Positions 33,964 to 46,139 of a stretch of 64,000 nt of DNA are shown in pieces; position 1 is the stretch's first letter, and each line of letters starts with the position of its first letter. Both the position numbers and the translations under genes were made by a program. The stretch is taken from assembly GCA_963693315.1 (NCBI GenBank), contig OY856186.1, positions 304,745,879-304,809,878 of the forward strand, written 5' to 3'. The stretch comes from Diogma glabrata (taxonomy: Eukaryota > Arthropoda > Insecta > Diptera > Cylindrotomidae). The notes beneath the pieces are model-generated. The model did no database searches. It saw only the letters and a list, made by a program, of their open reading frames with translations, and was not told where the DNA came from.

Positions 33964-34209
33964 TTTTGTTTACTACTTTTTTCTTAAATTAAATTAACTA
34001 AGAAAACTATTTCAAAGGTCTATATTTCACAAATAAACTGAACTGCACTAGAACTATTAAAGTTTCTAAATTTTCACCTGAGATATTGATAAACTAAACT
34101 TCACCAAAAATAAATAATTAAATAATATTATAAACAATTAATAACTTTAATCTCAAAAAAATTTGACTTATCGATTGTAAATCGTAAACCAGAATGCTTG
34201 AAAGCTTTT

Positions 34210-34650
34210 ACCAACGTTTCAGGAAAATCGATCTGTAATTGTAGGCTACAGTAGGGAGAAACCCCTGAACAAAAAACATTTAACCGGTAGTGACAAACCG
34301 GAAGTTGGTATGCAGAAATATTGGAAACAGTACTAAAACCTAATATACAAAGCTTCCATAAGATCATAAACCGGGATTAGAAGTTATTGAAGATTTAAAC
34401 TTAGAGGTGTTAGGGAGACCCACCGCCATTTTATCCAAATTTGAAATGAAACCAGATTTTCTATTTTCATGTGAACCTGGATCATTTGCCGAAGTTTCAC
34501 CCACACACAGCCGTAAACCAAAATTTTTACTGGCTACTTAGATAGAGAATGGTCCAAAACAAAAGAAAATCCAAAATTTTTGTTATGTAAAATTTTTTTT
34601 TCTCGATAGATTGCATTACTTCACACAATTTAAAATTGTGGTGAAGTAAA
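34210..34650 (-). repeat. Rep-A, proximal half of the copy split by LINE-D
   Basis: Inverted relative to copy a at 1,255-1,830, and similar across it. It includes the 'aaaccggaagttggtatgca' block, the 'gaatggtccaaaacaaaag' block and the terminal palindrome 'cacaatttaaaattgtg' near 34,622-34,640. Confidence 0.65.
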
Positions 34651-34913
34651 AATTAACGGAAAGAACAGAGTATCGATCACGTGTCCCAAGAATATTCCAA
34701 ACGCTATATAATAAAAAAATTTTATGGTTGCCAGATTTTTTTCGGAATATCGAGACAAGTCAATAATTACAATAAAAAAAAATCAACGAATTTTTTTTTA
34801 ATAAAATACAATTATCCAAATAAGACATTTTCGCTATAAAAAATTGAAAAATGATAGCTGGTGATATAATTCAATTAATTCAAAAATGGATATAATTCCA
34901 ATGACAAACAATT

Positions 34914-35389
34914 AAAAAAAAAGGAAGTTTAAAAACTAAAACCCGACTACTGAAAAATCACGTTCTAAAAAAATAAAACAAGACAATACGCATTCATAGT
35001 GATTTTCAGAGGATAGCCGTAGTCGTATGCCACCTACCCTAACAAAACAATACATTCTAAACTTTAGGGGAAATTGCATCACGCTGTACATCTAAAGAGT
35101 GCCCAAAAGAGATGTATAGCATGATGCCCTACAGCGGATGATCAATTACTATACTCTTAGAATGTATTGCTTTGTTAGGGTAGGTGGTAAACGAATACTG
35201 CTATCCTCTGAAAATCACTATGAATATGTATTAAATTTTATTAAAATTATTTTTGTTTAAGTTGTTTATTCAATAGACAATAAATATTGTACATACATAC
35301 CAATTTCAGATAAGAGTATTTCTTGTTTTATTTTTTTTAGGGCGTGATTTTTCAGTAGACGAGTTTTAGTTTTTGAACTTCCTTTTTTA
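34914..35389. repeat. Foldback element of about 476 bp
   Basis: Left arm 34,914-35,094 and right arm 35,112-35,389 are inverted copies: outer 'aaggaagtttaaaaactaaaa', middle 'cattcatagtgattttcag', 'ccacctaccctaacaaa', and inner 'gcatcacgctgtacatct'. The right arm carries an extra block of about 90 bp (roughly 35,230-35,320) with no partner. It is non-coding and probably a MITE-like foldback with a later insertion. Confidence 0.75.
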
Positions 35390-36590
35390 TTTAATTTATT
35401 TTGGAGCTATAATTTTGTGATAAAGTAATTGCACATCCGTTTTAATTTTTTTGTTTAGGATTTTTGTTTTATGTGTGCATAGGTTAGGTTTATAGGTAAT
35501 ATACCAAACTTACTCATAGGTTTATGTTTCGAAACTTGGAAGTTTTTTTATCCTTTTCAATTCCTCAAGAGATCGTGAGTCATGAGGATTTTCAGCAATT
35601 TATTATGATCCAAGGAACAAATAAATAATCTATCTACAGACCTGACTCTGCTGATGTCCACATAGGGCTCTCTTTAGCGAATAATGACTTCCCCAAATCA
35701 ATAACTGCTTTATCTAGAGAGCACCCTTGCAACTTGTGCGCACTAGCTGCCCAAGTGAGGATTAACGGTAACATTTTGGGTTAATTTTTTTTTTGGTTTG
35801 TGTTCAAGCTTTAATATCTAAAAATTATATCCGTTCATATTTGTGTGTGTCTAAATTTTCGATTTTGGATATGTATTTTATAAATGTCAAATTGCTTTTT
35901 CATTTGTTTTATAGACAATATTAGACCAATTGGTTACAATCAATTCACTCGATTGGAAAGCGACTAATGATTCTTGAAATATCAAAACGATGATCGTAAA
36001 TGTAATTATAAGGACCGACAGATAGCAGCGATTAGCGGTACAAACCTGTATTTATTACCACAATGTTATCGTGTCGGATAGGCAATGAGGCTTCCAAATT
36101 TTAAATAACACATGTCAACATATGACAGATCAGCTCTTCAAATTTTACGCTTATTAACAGGTATCAGTAAATAAAACAATTATGTTTGAAATATAGTTAT
36201 ATTTTTAAACTTCTTTGTTAAAATATTTTCATAACTTTTTAATGTGAATAATTAAAAATAAACATAAATTATTTCGTACTAGAGCCCCCTTTCACAGTTC
36301 ACTACAACTGTGATACAATATTTGCAAATGTTTAAGGATCACACAATGTGAAATTACACCTTCATATTACTATTTTGTGTTTAAATTACTCAAATAAACT
36401 TAAAGAACATCAACTATTTAACTTAATAGACATACCATATTATTTAAATTCTTGATTAATTAAAATGAAATCTTAATAAAATGAAAACAAAAATCTTAAT
36501 AATGAATTTTGAAATGAATACTAGATGAATAATAATTTTTATGATAACCAGATAGAAAAAATTGTACCTAAAATTTTATTAATCTATTGC
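35390..36590. other. Unassigned AT-rich stretch
   Basis: No recognisable gene or element. Confidence 0.4.
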
Positions 36591-36668
36591 TAAGGGCCGA
36601 GTGTATGAATGCGGATAGAAGATAAATCCTCGGATTATCTTCTATCCGTATTCATACAATCGGCCCTA
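36591..36668. repeat. Short palindromic element, 38-nt arms
   Basis: The sequence reads 'taagggccgagtgtatgaat...' and mirrors as '...attcatacaatcggcccta' with about four mismatches and a tiny central gap (cctcgg). It resembles the two ends of a MITE brought together by internal deletion. Confidence 0.7.
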
Positions 36669-36800
36669 AAAGATTGAAACGAATTTAAAGAAGATTTTCA
36701 AATTAAACGCAAACGATTAAATAAAAAGTCACCACAAATGCATTCTGTATAAGTATATTCCGATATACTAAAAGAACAAACAGAAAAAAAAATAAAAAAA

Positions 36801-37602
36801 AAATATTCAGAAAAACTTGAAATATTTGAAAAAAAAAAAATTTTTAAGAAACGCTTTTCTTTACTTCATTGTTATGCATACTGTAAAAAAATTACTAAAA
36901 AGCAAAAAAATAAAAATTATTCCAAAACTCAAATAAATTTTCTAAAACCTCTGTAAAAAATTCAAAAATAAAAATAATTCCAAAACTCGAATAGATTTTC
37001 CCAAAAATTCAAAATCGAGAAAATCTGACACATTCGTTAAAGAAAACGTGGGACGCTAATCCTACACGCGAAACATTGACGGAATTGCGACTACTATATC
37101 ATTACTATTGACGTTCTATCATTTTGTGACTAGAAGAATCTCAAAGCATCATGTTTAGGATCTAACGTTGTCAATAGCATGCGGTTTTTATATAAGAATT
37201 TTGAATTATATTTTTTTATGTATATTTTTCGAATACTTTCTTTCAACGATGTAGTGCAATGATATAATTATTTTATTTTTCATTCATTTAGAATCACAAT
37301 TGATAGTAGTCGCAATTACGACAATTTTTCGCGTGTAGGATTAGCGTCCCACGCTTTTCTTTAACGAATGTGTCGGATTTTCTCGATTTTGAATTTTTGG
37401 GAAAATCTATTCGAGTTTTGGAATTATTTTTATTTTTGAATTTTTTACAGAGGTTTTAGAAAATTTATTTAAGTTTTGGAATTATTTTTATTTTTTTGCT
37501 TTTTAGTAATTTTTTTTACAGTATGCATAACAATGAAGTAAAGAAAAGCGTTTCTTAAAAAAATTTTTTTTTTCAAATATTTCAAGTTTTTTTGAATATT
37601 TT
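36801..37602. repeat. Long inverted repeat, about 300-bp arms with a 207-bp spacer
   Basis: Left arm 36,801-37,096 and right arm 37,304-37,602 are inverted copies with few mismatches. They include 'cgcttttctttacttcat', 'acctctgtaaaaaattca' and 'gggacgctaatcctacacgc' on the left arm. Such a structure would form a long hairpin if transcribed. The 20-mer tgaagtaaagaaaagcgttt in the right arm (37534-37553) recurs at 38884-38903. Confidence 0.85.
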
Positions 37603-37701
37603 ATTTTTATTATTTTTATTTTTTAATTTTTAGTCATTAACGCCTTGAACAGTCGGAAATTCTATTTTGTCACGTTCTTATAAGAATTCAACACATTTTT
37701 T

Positions 37702-38530
37702 TCAGCACAGAATTGTGATAATGCGTGAACTACTGCCGATAGACACATATTCCGATATAATTTCCGCATTCTCATTAGGACCTTCAGTATCTTCATTACT
37801 TGGGCCATGATTTGATAGTCGAATCAAATCACGTTCATCAAGGTGTGTATTTTCATCAATAACAACGTCTCGGTACAATGGGTTATTTGATTTAAACCAT
37901 TCTAAGGCTGCGATAAATTTAGTTCTGGAAACAGTGTAGTCTCGAATTGAATTTGCATTTTCTAAGCGTTCCGTTACTACAATAATATCAGCATCCAAGG
38001 TTGATTGAGGTAGAAACGTAGGAAGATTCAAAATGACGTCAAAAATGTCTAAGGCAAAAAGGATTGCTTGACCTTTAACTCCGTACTGCCCGTACAATCC
38101 AGAAATCTTGACAATTTTAAGAAAAGGGTAAATCCGAGACAAAAGACGTTGTTCAGCTTGAAGAAGTGCCTGAATTTCTGGTGGAATGTCACCGGGTCTA
38201 AATGGTTCTAGTAAGCTTTAGCAGGTGGAGTTGTTTTGTTACTTCTTAAGTGTGACTTGCAGCGGTGACAAACTGTAAGGCGAACTTTATTTTTTAATTC
38301 AGGCGGCATTCAATCTGGAGGTCGGATTGGAATCTGGTAGTTTGACACTTCCTAGGGGTAGCACTGCTTCATAAAAATATCACATACTTTGTATGCAAAA
38401 GTGTTAACTTCAGCCTCAAAATCGTCGTAACAACAACTTTGAGCTGTGGTAGTAAGCTGATTTCTTACTTCATCTGGATTTTCTTCTTGACGTTCTGCTT
38501 CTTTACGTGCGCGTCGGCGTTGATATACGT
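37702..38530 (-). pseudogene. Helitron-type protein fragment (DUF6570-like region)
   Basis: The C-terminal 146 residues are open (SRIYPFLKIVKISGLYGQYG, then IVVTERLENAN and NNPLYRDVVIDEN). This is the segment that precedes the helicase-like domain in insect Helitron-related proteins. Upstream, with a stop near 38,215-38,220 and another near 38,350, the minus strand reads on as the expected N-terminal part (RRRARKEAERQEENPDEVRN, ending DIFM). Rep and helicase domains are absent. The assignment rests on recognised family motifs; it could alternatively be a captured fragment in another element. Confidence 0.75.
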
Positions 38531-39797
38531 TTAAATTTGATAAAATACAAATGTTGGCCGAAATCGGCGAAAATTTTTGAAAATAATTGTTTATTTATCG
38601 AGAAAATACCTAATTTATGGACGTAAAATGCAAAATTCTGTATAGTTTATCTATCGATCTTTATGTTGAAATTTCAAGTCGCTACGTTAAGTAGATCGAG
38701 AGAATTTGAATATTTCCGATGAAAATCGATTTTTTTATTTAAACAACGAATAAACAATGAAAATTGTTAGTTAATATGATATTCGTGTATTGTCATCGGA
38801 TATACGTATGCCTGCAAAGTTTCATTCATTTTCATTGAATATAAGGCAGTTAAATTAACGTTACAAGATTTGGTCCAATAGTGTGAAGTAAAGAAAAGCG
38901 TTTAAAAAAGAATGGTTAAGAATTGATAGAAGAAAACAACGTATTATGTCAAATGAATAATGAATAAACGTAAACCAAAACGCCCGATTGTATTAAAGAT
39001 AAAATAAAATCAGCAACATTTTGACGTGCATAATATTTACCTCTTTACCGACATTTATTAAAGACTTGAACCATCAATGAATTTTAAATTAAAAATTTCT
39101 CTTTTTATTATTCTCTAAAATCCATAAAATTTTATTCGAAATTGAATTCGAACAAATCAATGAAACAAACCACAGACACAATTATTTCCCATAATATCAT
39201 AAGTTTTATCGTTTGAATGACGAAATCAAATTTAACGTAACAAAAAAAAAGAAAATTTTTATTTTAAATGTAAAAATCATTTTTTGTTCTTCTATCGTAT
39301 TTTAAAGTGAGCAGGCGCACACATTAATTCTGAACATTTTCATTGATCCTTCCATTAAAAAATAACTTTTTTTTTAATTTTTCTATAGGAAAATCTTCTT
39401 TCAGAAAAACTCATAGTTTCAGAAGAGAAGAGGGCATAGTCCGTTCAAATTCATTGTAAGGAAAAACTTAAAGAAAATTATCAAAATTTAACTAGACTGA
39501 GTTTTTGTTAATTTTTGACTAGTTTTTCCTAACAATCTTTTTGAAAACAGTTAATTTTTATTCGAAAATCAGTTTATAGTTCGTTAAAATCTAAGAAAAG
39601 CGGATATTTGTGTGAAAAAGTTTTTTGAAAATGGGTGAAAAATTTTTCAAGTATTTTTTTCTTAATAGTTTGTAACAACGGAACAAGACTATTAACTTTT
39701 TTTAAATAAATTATGAAGAAAACAGTGAAAATTTTGTGAGATTTAAAAAATAAAATAAATAAAAGTGATTGTGTAACAAATTTTCTTTTTACTTTAA
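38531..39797. other. Unassigned AT-rich stretch
   Basis: Apart from the 20-mer at 38884-38903 that is shared with the long inverted repeat, I see nothing recognisable. A 96-codon minus-strand ORF at 39574-39864 runs into the pogo-like element and has no family signal. Confidence 0.4.
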
Positions 39798-39799
39798 TA

Positions 39800-41293
39800 C
39801 AGTAATCCCTCCGACTGCGCGGTAGTTCCGTTCCAGAAAAACAGCGCGCAATACAAAACCGCACAATGTGAACCCTATTTTGTATGAAAATGGGGGGTTC
39901 GGTTCCAAATTTTGAAAAAAATTGAAAAAAAAAATTAATTTAAAGTTATAATTAAACCAAAATGAATATGTACAGCCTGAAAAACATGTATTACTTCAAC
40001 AACTCTTAAAAAGAAAACACTTCATAAGTTAACAGATAAATTAACATAAATAACATTTCAAAAAACAACTTAAATTTACAAAAATCAATAATCTGAATTT
40101 GTTTAGAATATTCTACCTTTACTGGCTTGAAATTGAATTTGATCTATGTATATTTGATCTAGCCACACAGTTAAAAATAAACTGAATATGTAATGCAAAT
40201 TGCTACATATATGGGTCATTTTTTTACAAACCGAACATCTTTCTGACCGACACATATTTGATTTGGCTGAAATTTTAGGGTTTTTAGATAGAAAAATTTC
40301 CAAATTCTCATTTCCCAAGAAAAGAAAGATATACGTGCTCGAGAATTTTTTTGGGTTGGAAAATGGAGCGGTTCTAAATTTCGAGGATTTCGTGATTTTT
40401 GGCGACTTGTTTTCAAAGATTCATAACTTCGGTTCTGGTAATGATAGACATTTTTTTCTGTTTTATTTTAAAGCTAAAAGATGAACTTTAAAAAAAAATT
40501 GTTATCTACAAAAATTATTAACAAATTCCTATGTGTAAACAGTTTAGCAATAAGTCAGACACTTTCTCTCTGACATCTGCAATTTTGCTCTCTCGTGTGC
40601 GAGTAGCATTAGAAATAAATCAATTTATCGAGCGCGGAAAGATAAAAATTCCATAAATTTTTGTTGTCCCACGCTGGATAAATTAATATATTTCTAACAG
40701 TAAAACTAATTTCTCCCTTAGTTAAAAACACGTTTTTCTTGAAAATTGAACGTAGAATACGTAGGGCAATCACTAAAAATCGATTTTAACATTTTATTTG
40801 TTTATAACAATAGGAATTTGCTAATAATTTTTATTGACTATATTTTTTTATTAAAATTCCATCTCTTAACTTTAAAATAAAATAAAACAAAAGCTTACTA
40901 TCATTAATAGAACCGAAGTAATGAATTTTTGAAAATAAGTCGTCAAACCAAAAATCACGAAATTTAGATCGCCTCTATTTTCCAAAAAAAAAATCCTCGA
41001 ACACGTATATTTTTTTCGATATCATACCAGTAAAAAATTTTTAAGCCAAATCACAAATCCGTCGGTCAGATTTTGTTCAAATCTGTTCGATTTGTAAAAG
41101 AATGACCCATGTGGGAAATTTAATTTTTTTTTTCATTTCAATTTTACGAAATTCATCTACATATTCTAAAAAAAAATTTTGAACGTCGCGCAGTGTGAAA
41201 TTTTAATCGCGCAGTGCGAAAATTAGCATTGAAAACTCGTCTCGCGCAGTGAAAATCGCGCAGTTAAAACCCGCGCAGTCGGAGGGATTACTG
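39800..41293. mobile_element. Non-autonomous pogo-like element, perfect 23-bp terminal inverted repeats
   Basis: The left end starts CAGTAATCCCTCCGACTGCG, and the right end (41271-41293) is its exact inverse over 23 bases. TA dinucleotides flank both ends (39798-39799 and 41294-41295), the duplication used by Tc1/mariner/pogo elements. The interior has no transposase. It is itself an imperfect inverted repeat: about 40,200-40,490 mirrors 40,890-41,120 (words tgggtcatttttttacaaac, cttcggttctggtaatgata). Subterminal 'cgcgcagt' words are repeated at the right end. Confidence 0.88.
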
Positions 41294-41295
41294 TA

Positions 41296-43400
41296 CTTTA
41301 AATGAAATTGTATTCAGAAAAATAAGGAATAAGATAAAAAATACAAAAAAAAAATTATTTGGAAGTGAAAAGTTGTATTTAGGAGCCATTTCAAAATGGC
41401 ATATAAAAACTTAGGGCCTATAGGCCCGTTTGCAACAGGAAAACGAATAATAATTTGGATACATTTTGTATAGCCGTTGTTTAGTAAAAGTAAGAAAATT
41501 TAAGTTTACCGATTTATTAAAAAAAAAATCTTATTTTTCCAAAATAAAAAAAGAAAATGGATGGAAAACTCACTGTAAAAATTATCTTTTGCTTCTCATT
41601 TTAGTTCCATAATTTCTTACTCATTCGTTTTTCTCCGTTTTTTTTTTTTATTATTTATTGTGTTATGTGTTTGTGGAAAAATGTGAAATAATTATTTTCT
41701 CAATTTCTCTCATTTAAGTATTAGTTTTGGTTTGAAGTGTTTTTTTTAATGGATAATTAATATTGGGAATAATTTATTTAAACACTAAAATATTAGTAAT
41801 TGCACTAAATAATTTTTCTTCGGAACAAATAATTTGTATATCGTATGTGAATTTGTTTTTAGAGGGTAACCTACATAATACCAAATTGCTTTGAACTACA
41901 AAATTTTCCTACAGGAAAAAGTTGTGTGGGAGAGCATTTTTTTTTTTGATTTAATCGATCGATTTGGTGAGTGGGGAATAAATATCTTTTGTAGGTTGGA
42001 AAAGTTATTGTAAATCGAGTTTTTCATTGTGTTAGTGGTGTTTGTTTTTTGGAGTAAACTTCTTGTTTTTTGTTCCGGAATGGGAAATGACCTAAAATAT
42101 TCTATGATTTTATATTTTACATTTTTTTGGGATGAATTAAAAATTTAATTTTGCGTTCAATTGCTTTGTATATAGTATGATGACAGCAATTAAAATGAGT
42201 AAAGGTATTTTATCTTTATTTAATTTTTATATACTTTAGATTTGAGAATCTGAGTTTTATAATATTGATTATTTCTGTGAAAAAATATCATAAATCTAAG
42301 AAGTTAAGGTTATATGGATTAACTTTTAATTATGAACAATGTTGACGATAGCTTGAAAATGTCATAGTAAAGTTGTGTCCATAAAACTATTATAAGTACG
42401 TAAATTTATAGTGAATTTAAATTTTAGTCATCTCAATCGCTAACTGTTTTGATCTTTATTTACATTTAAGGCTTAGAAATAGCTTATCATCTTACGCTTA
42501 ACAGGTAGTGAAATGTTTTACTTTATTTAACTGGCCATAGACGTATATTTTATTGTTACTATTGTGGCTGATATTTGTCAGTCCATAATCTTTGTTTTTT
42601 TTTGGATAACATCAAAGGATCGATTACGCTTCTATGAGACTACAAAGTTCGTTTACTTACAAAGACGAGATTGATTGAATAAAATACCTTAAGTAATTTT
42701 TACACTTGACTTTCTGAGGGTTTACTTACAATTACCATAACTAATTATTTCATCATTGACTAAACTAATAATTTGTTCTACATATATGTACCAATTAAAT
42801 ACCCTAGAATTTAATAATCCATTTTTGGATATGTGGTGAAGAGCAATGTAAAGACCGACGTTTAGTCAAGTAGCTGAACCAGCACCAAGCTATAGTGGTT
42901 TTTAAGAGCTTATCAAACAATATTATTGACATACATTAGGAGCAATAGTTGTGTGCTGCCCACTGTAGAGTGTGTAGTATTATTTTATTTTAGACTTAAA
43001 TCATTTCAGACAAAAAACGGTTTCAAACTAAAAGTGAGAAAGTTTGAGTATTATAAAAGGAAATAATTCTCAGCTTATAGCTACATTCTTTTAAAAAAAT
43101 TGTCGTGTATCAAGTCCTGCTAATATTTTTTGTGTAGAAAACGATGAAATTCAACAGATTTTGTCCAAAAAAATCCTGGAATTAGTTTTTGAAAAGGAAA
43201 AAAAGGTTAATATTGATGTGTAATATATTACAATTTTCACAAGTTTCGTGGTGTTTTCTAATGAGTAAGAAGATACAGTAGACTTTTGTTTCTTGAGTGC
43301 AATTGTTTATGATAATAACTCTTCATCACTAGCTCTTCTATGTAATGTTGTATAAGTGTCTGCGTTTGTCATCTAAACATGATCACCTTCACTGTTTTAT
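41296..43400. other. Unassigned AT-rich stretch of about 2.1 kb
   Basis: No ORF or known element could be supported. This is the longest featureless stretch in the window. Confidence 0.4.
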
Positions 43401-44434
43401 ATAATAGAGTTTGGTGTTCATCATTTACACATACGGTAATGCAATGAGTTGCGGTAATCTTATGTTACGGTAAGCCAATGTTCAGGAGTATCTACCCTTT
43501 GACGGTACCATAAATATTCCTTCGTTAGTTTGGATGAGTTATAAAGACAATTGAATAAGTGGTTTAAATCGTATGACCCTTGTCAACCAGATCTTAGTTG
43601 CGGTAGATTTGATCTGGCGGTGCCTTGAGATAGTTGGAGTTCTTTGGCAGCGACTTGTGGTGGCTTTCTATTTAGCACTCAATTTGGAGCATAGTTCTTT
43701 ATTACGTCTTCAACAGCTGTGGTGTGGAATGTTTTTAAGTCAATTCTATATGTAAACTCGTCGACGTTGTCAGTTACTTGGTTATCATGCAGAAAGCACC
43801 TTGGTGTCCTCTTTGTACCTCTGGGTGGTTAAATAATTGATAAGATGTCACTGCAGGGATGCTCTTCGTAACAGGCCCAGAGATATTGTTTGGTTAGCAT
43901 TTCATTATGTTCACCAACCGGCAATATGTATGTTACATGCCTCGTGCAAGTCATTTTGGTGGGCCATCAAATAACACCCGGTTGCGGTTGTGTTGTTTGT
44001 AACTTATTCCAGCAAATGTCAGCCGCTGCAGGTGTCCATATTGGTGCAGCATATTTTATATTAGTTGCAATTATGCTAGTGCTTTTAATGAATTATTTCT
44101 TTTTTTCAATCTAGAGTTGACTTGTTGTGCATTAGCATTAGCAATGAATTTAAGCAGTGGTGTTATAAAACCGTTATTGGTTTCTTACCGGGAATATTAA
44201 AACAAGGAAAAAAATTCCAATATGGCCTCCGGCCCGGGAAAATCTTATTTTATAAAAACAGAGTTCAACGAATCATATTATATCAAAAAATAATTGTCAT
44301 TTACAAAAATAATAAAGAAAAGAAATGATAAAAAGCACAAGATTTTATTAACATTTTTATCTATACGATAGCAATGGATTTAACCATTATGTGGTTCAGA
44401 ATTACAAGTCACTTATTTACCACTTATTTATAGT

Positions 44435-44690
44435 CAATTATAAGTCACTATTATAAGTCAACAATTGCTTTGAAAGCGAAAGATCCGTAACAAACGTTTG
44501 ATCTCAATGCCAGCTCAGGGATTGAGGTTAACTGGTTAACAATAAAATCTGATCAGAATCAGAAGGACACCGGTTCGATCACCGAGCTGGAATTGAGAAA
44601 AAACGTTTGTTACGGTTCTTTCGCTTTCCAAAGCAATTTTTCATTCTTTTCAATTTATGAATACTTTTAATTCTAGTGACTTATAATTCA
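44435..44690. repeat. Foldback element with a tRNA-like core
   Basis: Inverted arms of about 55 bp (aattgctttgaaagcgaaag... and the mirrored ...ctttcgctttccaaagcaatt) lie at 44,463-44,638, with an outer 17-bp inverted pair near 44,435 and 44,674. Between them, 44,510-44,590 has a perfect 7-bp acceptor-like stem (ccagctc/gagctgg), a box-A-like tgaggttaactggttaac, a hairpin (tctga/tcaga) and a box-B-like ggttcgatcacc. The T-arm and anticodon loop are irregular, so it is not called a functional tRNA. Confidence 0.65.
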
Positions 44691-45604
44691 TGATAAAAAG
44701 TATTATAAAAAAAACTTAACTTAAATGTTGATTGTTAAGTATTTTCCAGTTTGTCTTCTACTGAACTTGATGAATTTTGTGATATGTCAATTCGTTCTGT
44801 TTTCTGATGTGCTAAAAAATTTTCATTACTTTCTTTCAAAGTAAATTATTACAGAATATTTGAAAATATGATACCTCGAATGCTACTCCTATTAATCTCA
44901 AATTTATTACTATAGGAATGAGTATATTATCAATGTGTATTGTTAAGTGTTGTATTTACCTCCTTTGTCTATGTAGTGAAAATTGAAGAGAGTAGAAATG
45001 AACTTTTCAGTGAAAAGATTCAATTTTCTGGTTTTAAACCATTTATACTGGGTGTTGAAGTAGGTGTCCATAGCATTGGTGAGTTGTTCCAGGCTTTTTC
45101 CTGTTGCAAGCACCATTCAGTCATCTGCATACGACGTGATGGTTATTCCTTCTGGTGTGGTAAGTCAAGTGCTTAGGTAAAGATTGAATAATGTAGGTGA
45201 GAGAACTCAACCTTGTGGAACTCGTTGTCTTAGCACTTGCATCAGTTAAGGAACTGAACGCAGGACTGGTGACCTCTAGGTGGTTTCAGAACCAGCGTTT
45301 CATCTGACAAATTAATGAATAGTTAATCAAATAATTATATTATATTTATATTAATAAACAAATAATTTTAAACCTGACAGATTAATGTTTGAAATATTAT
45401 CCAGCAGTATAGTATGCGACACTGTGTCTGAAGCTTTTGATAGATCGGATGCAACTAAGATTGTTCAAGCACCGGGTCGTTTTAGGTTAACACCATCATT
45501 GATCTGGTGCGGTATTCTGTGAAAAGCGATGGTTGTACTATGTGCTGTTCAAAATCTATGTTGGTGTGAAGGTAATATTAATACTTCTGTGTTTAGATAC
45601 TCCA

Positions 45605-45749
45605 TAAACGTATCCTTTTTAGTTTCCTGATCCTTCCAGTTCAATCTTCTGAACACAGATTCGAGCCTTTCTTGATAAAGACTCCAATCAATTTGTGTAG
45701 GATCGATAATTTCTAATTTCGACTGGAAAAATTGTATGTGTTCACTCAT
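45605..45749 (-). pseudogene. LTR retrotransposon gag fragment
   Basis: Beginning with a Met at 45749, about 48 residues resemble the start of a retrotransposon capsid protein (an acidic, Trp/Tyr-containing DWSLYQERLESVF segment). The frame then runs into LINE-E RT sequence near 45,605, showing an abrupt junction. It lies about 105 bp from the LTR-like sequence on the same strand, the normal order. Only the N-terminus survives. Confidence 0.5.
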
Positions 45750-45853
45750 TGTGTTTGAGGTTATGTCTTATGTGCTTAACACTTTAGATTTTCTTTATAA
45801 AATCTTTGTTCTTTCACAAAATGTTCGTTAACTTTTACTTCTCCTCGCCAATT

Positions 45854-45979
45854 TGTTATGTTTGTGCAAGGATTATTCTTAATTGAAGACTAAAACACAC
45901 GATGTTTATAGATAATATTTTAATTATTCTTTTCACGTTTTATTCACGTTCTATTAGCTCGATAACTTCACACATAACA
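45854..45979 (-). repeat. LTR-like sequence, 126 bp, TGTTATG...CATAACA
   Basis: It has inverted short ends (tgttatg/cataaca), an aataaa-type signal on the minus strand and, right after it on that strand, 'attggcgaggag', which could start a leader or primer site. A gag fragment follows. No second LTR was found, so this is a partial element. Confidence 0.5.
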
Positions 45980-46139
45980 ATGAATTGAAGTTAGCTACGC
46001 TTTTATTATCGTAAGTTTACATTTTGCTATACGTATTTACATACATAACAGTAGGGTCTTCTTTTTTCAAAAGATTGAACTTTTCAAAAAGATCATACCT
46101 TTTTATTATCAGCATTTTCTCGCTGGAAATTTGGAAACT

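Larger units (their letters stand above)
28561..34196 (-). mobile_element. LINE-D, near-complete I/R1-like LINE with 13-bp target duplication
   Basis: Identical 13-base words cttgaaagctttt lie at 28548-28560 and 34197-34209, directly next to the poly-A tail (poly-T from about 28,563 to 28,582 on the plus strand) and the 5' end. Rep-A sequence continues on both outer sides, so the insertion site is resolved. The element is about 5.64 kb, with a 5' UTR of about 233 bp, ORF1 (33963-32554), a 130-bp gap, ORF2 (32423-28828), a 3' UTR of about 245 bp and the tail. ORF2 carries a nonsense codon, a frameshift and an RT active-site change, so the copy is inactive. Confidence 0.9.

Noticed and set aside
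28814..33997. Many plus-strand ORFs, including one of 201 codons at 31130-31735
   Set aside because: They lie antisense to the LINE-D ORFs, show no family motifs, and are explained by the opposite-strand codon pattern.
37702..38142. A host gene of unknown function
   Set aside because: The sequence matches the region found before the helicase domain in Helitron-related proteins, and the upstream part is broken.
43573..44328. Three short plus-strand ORFs
   Set aside because: The first two run antisense to readable LINE-E C-terminal fragments; the third (44122-44328) lies just beyond them. None has a motif.
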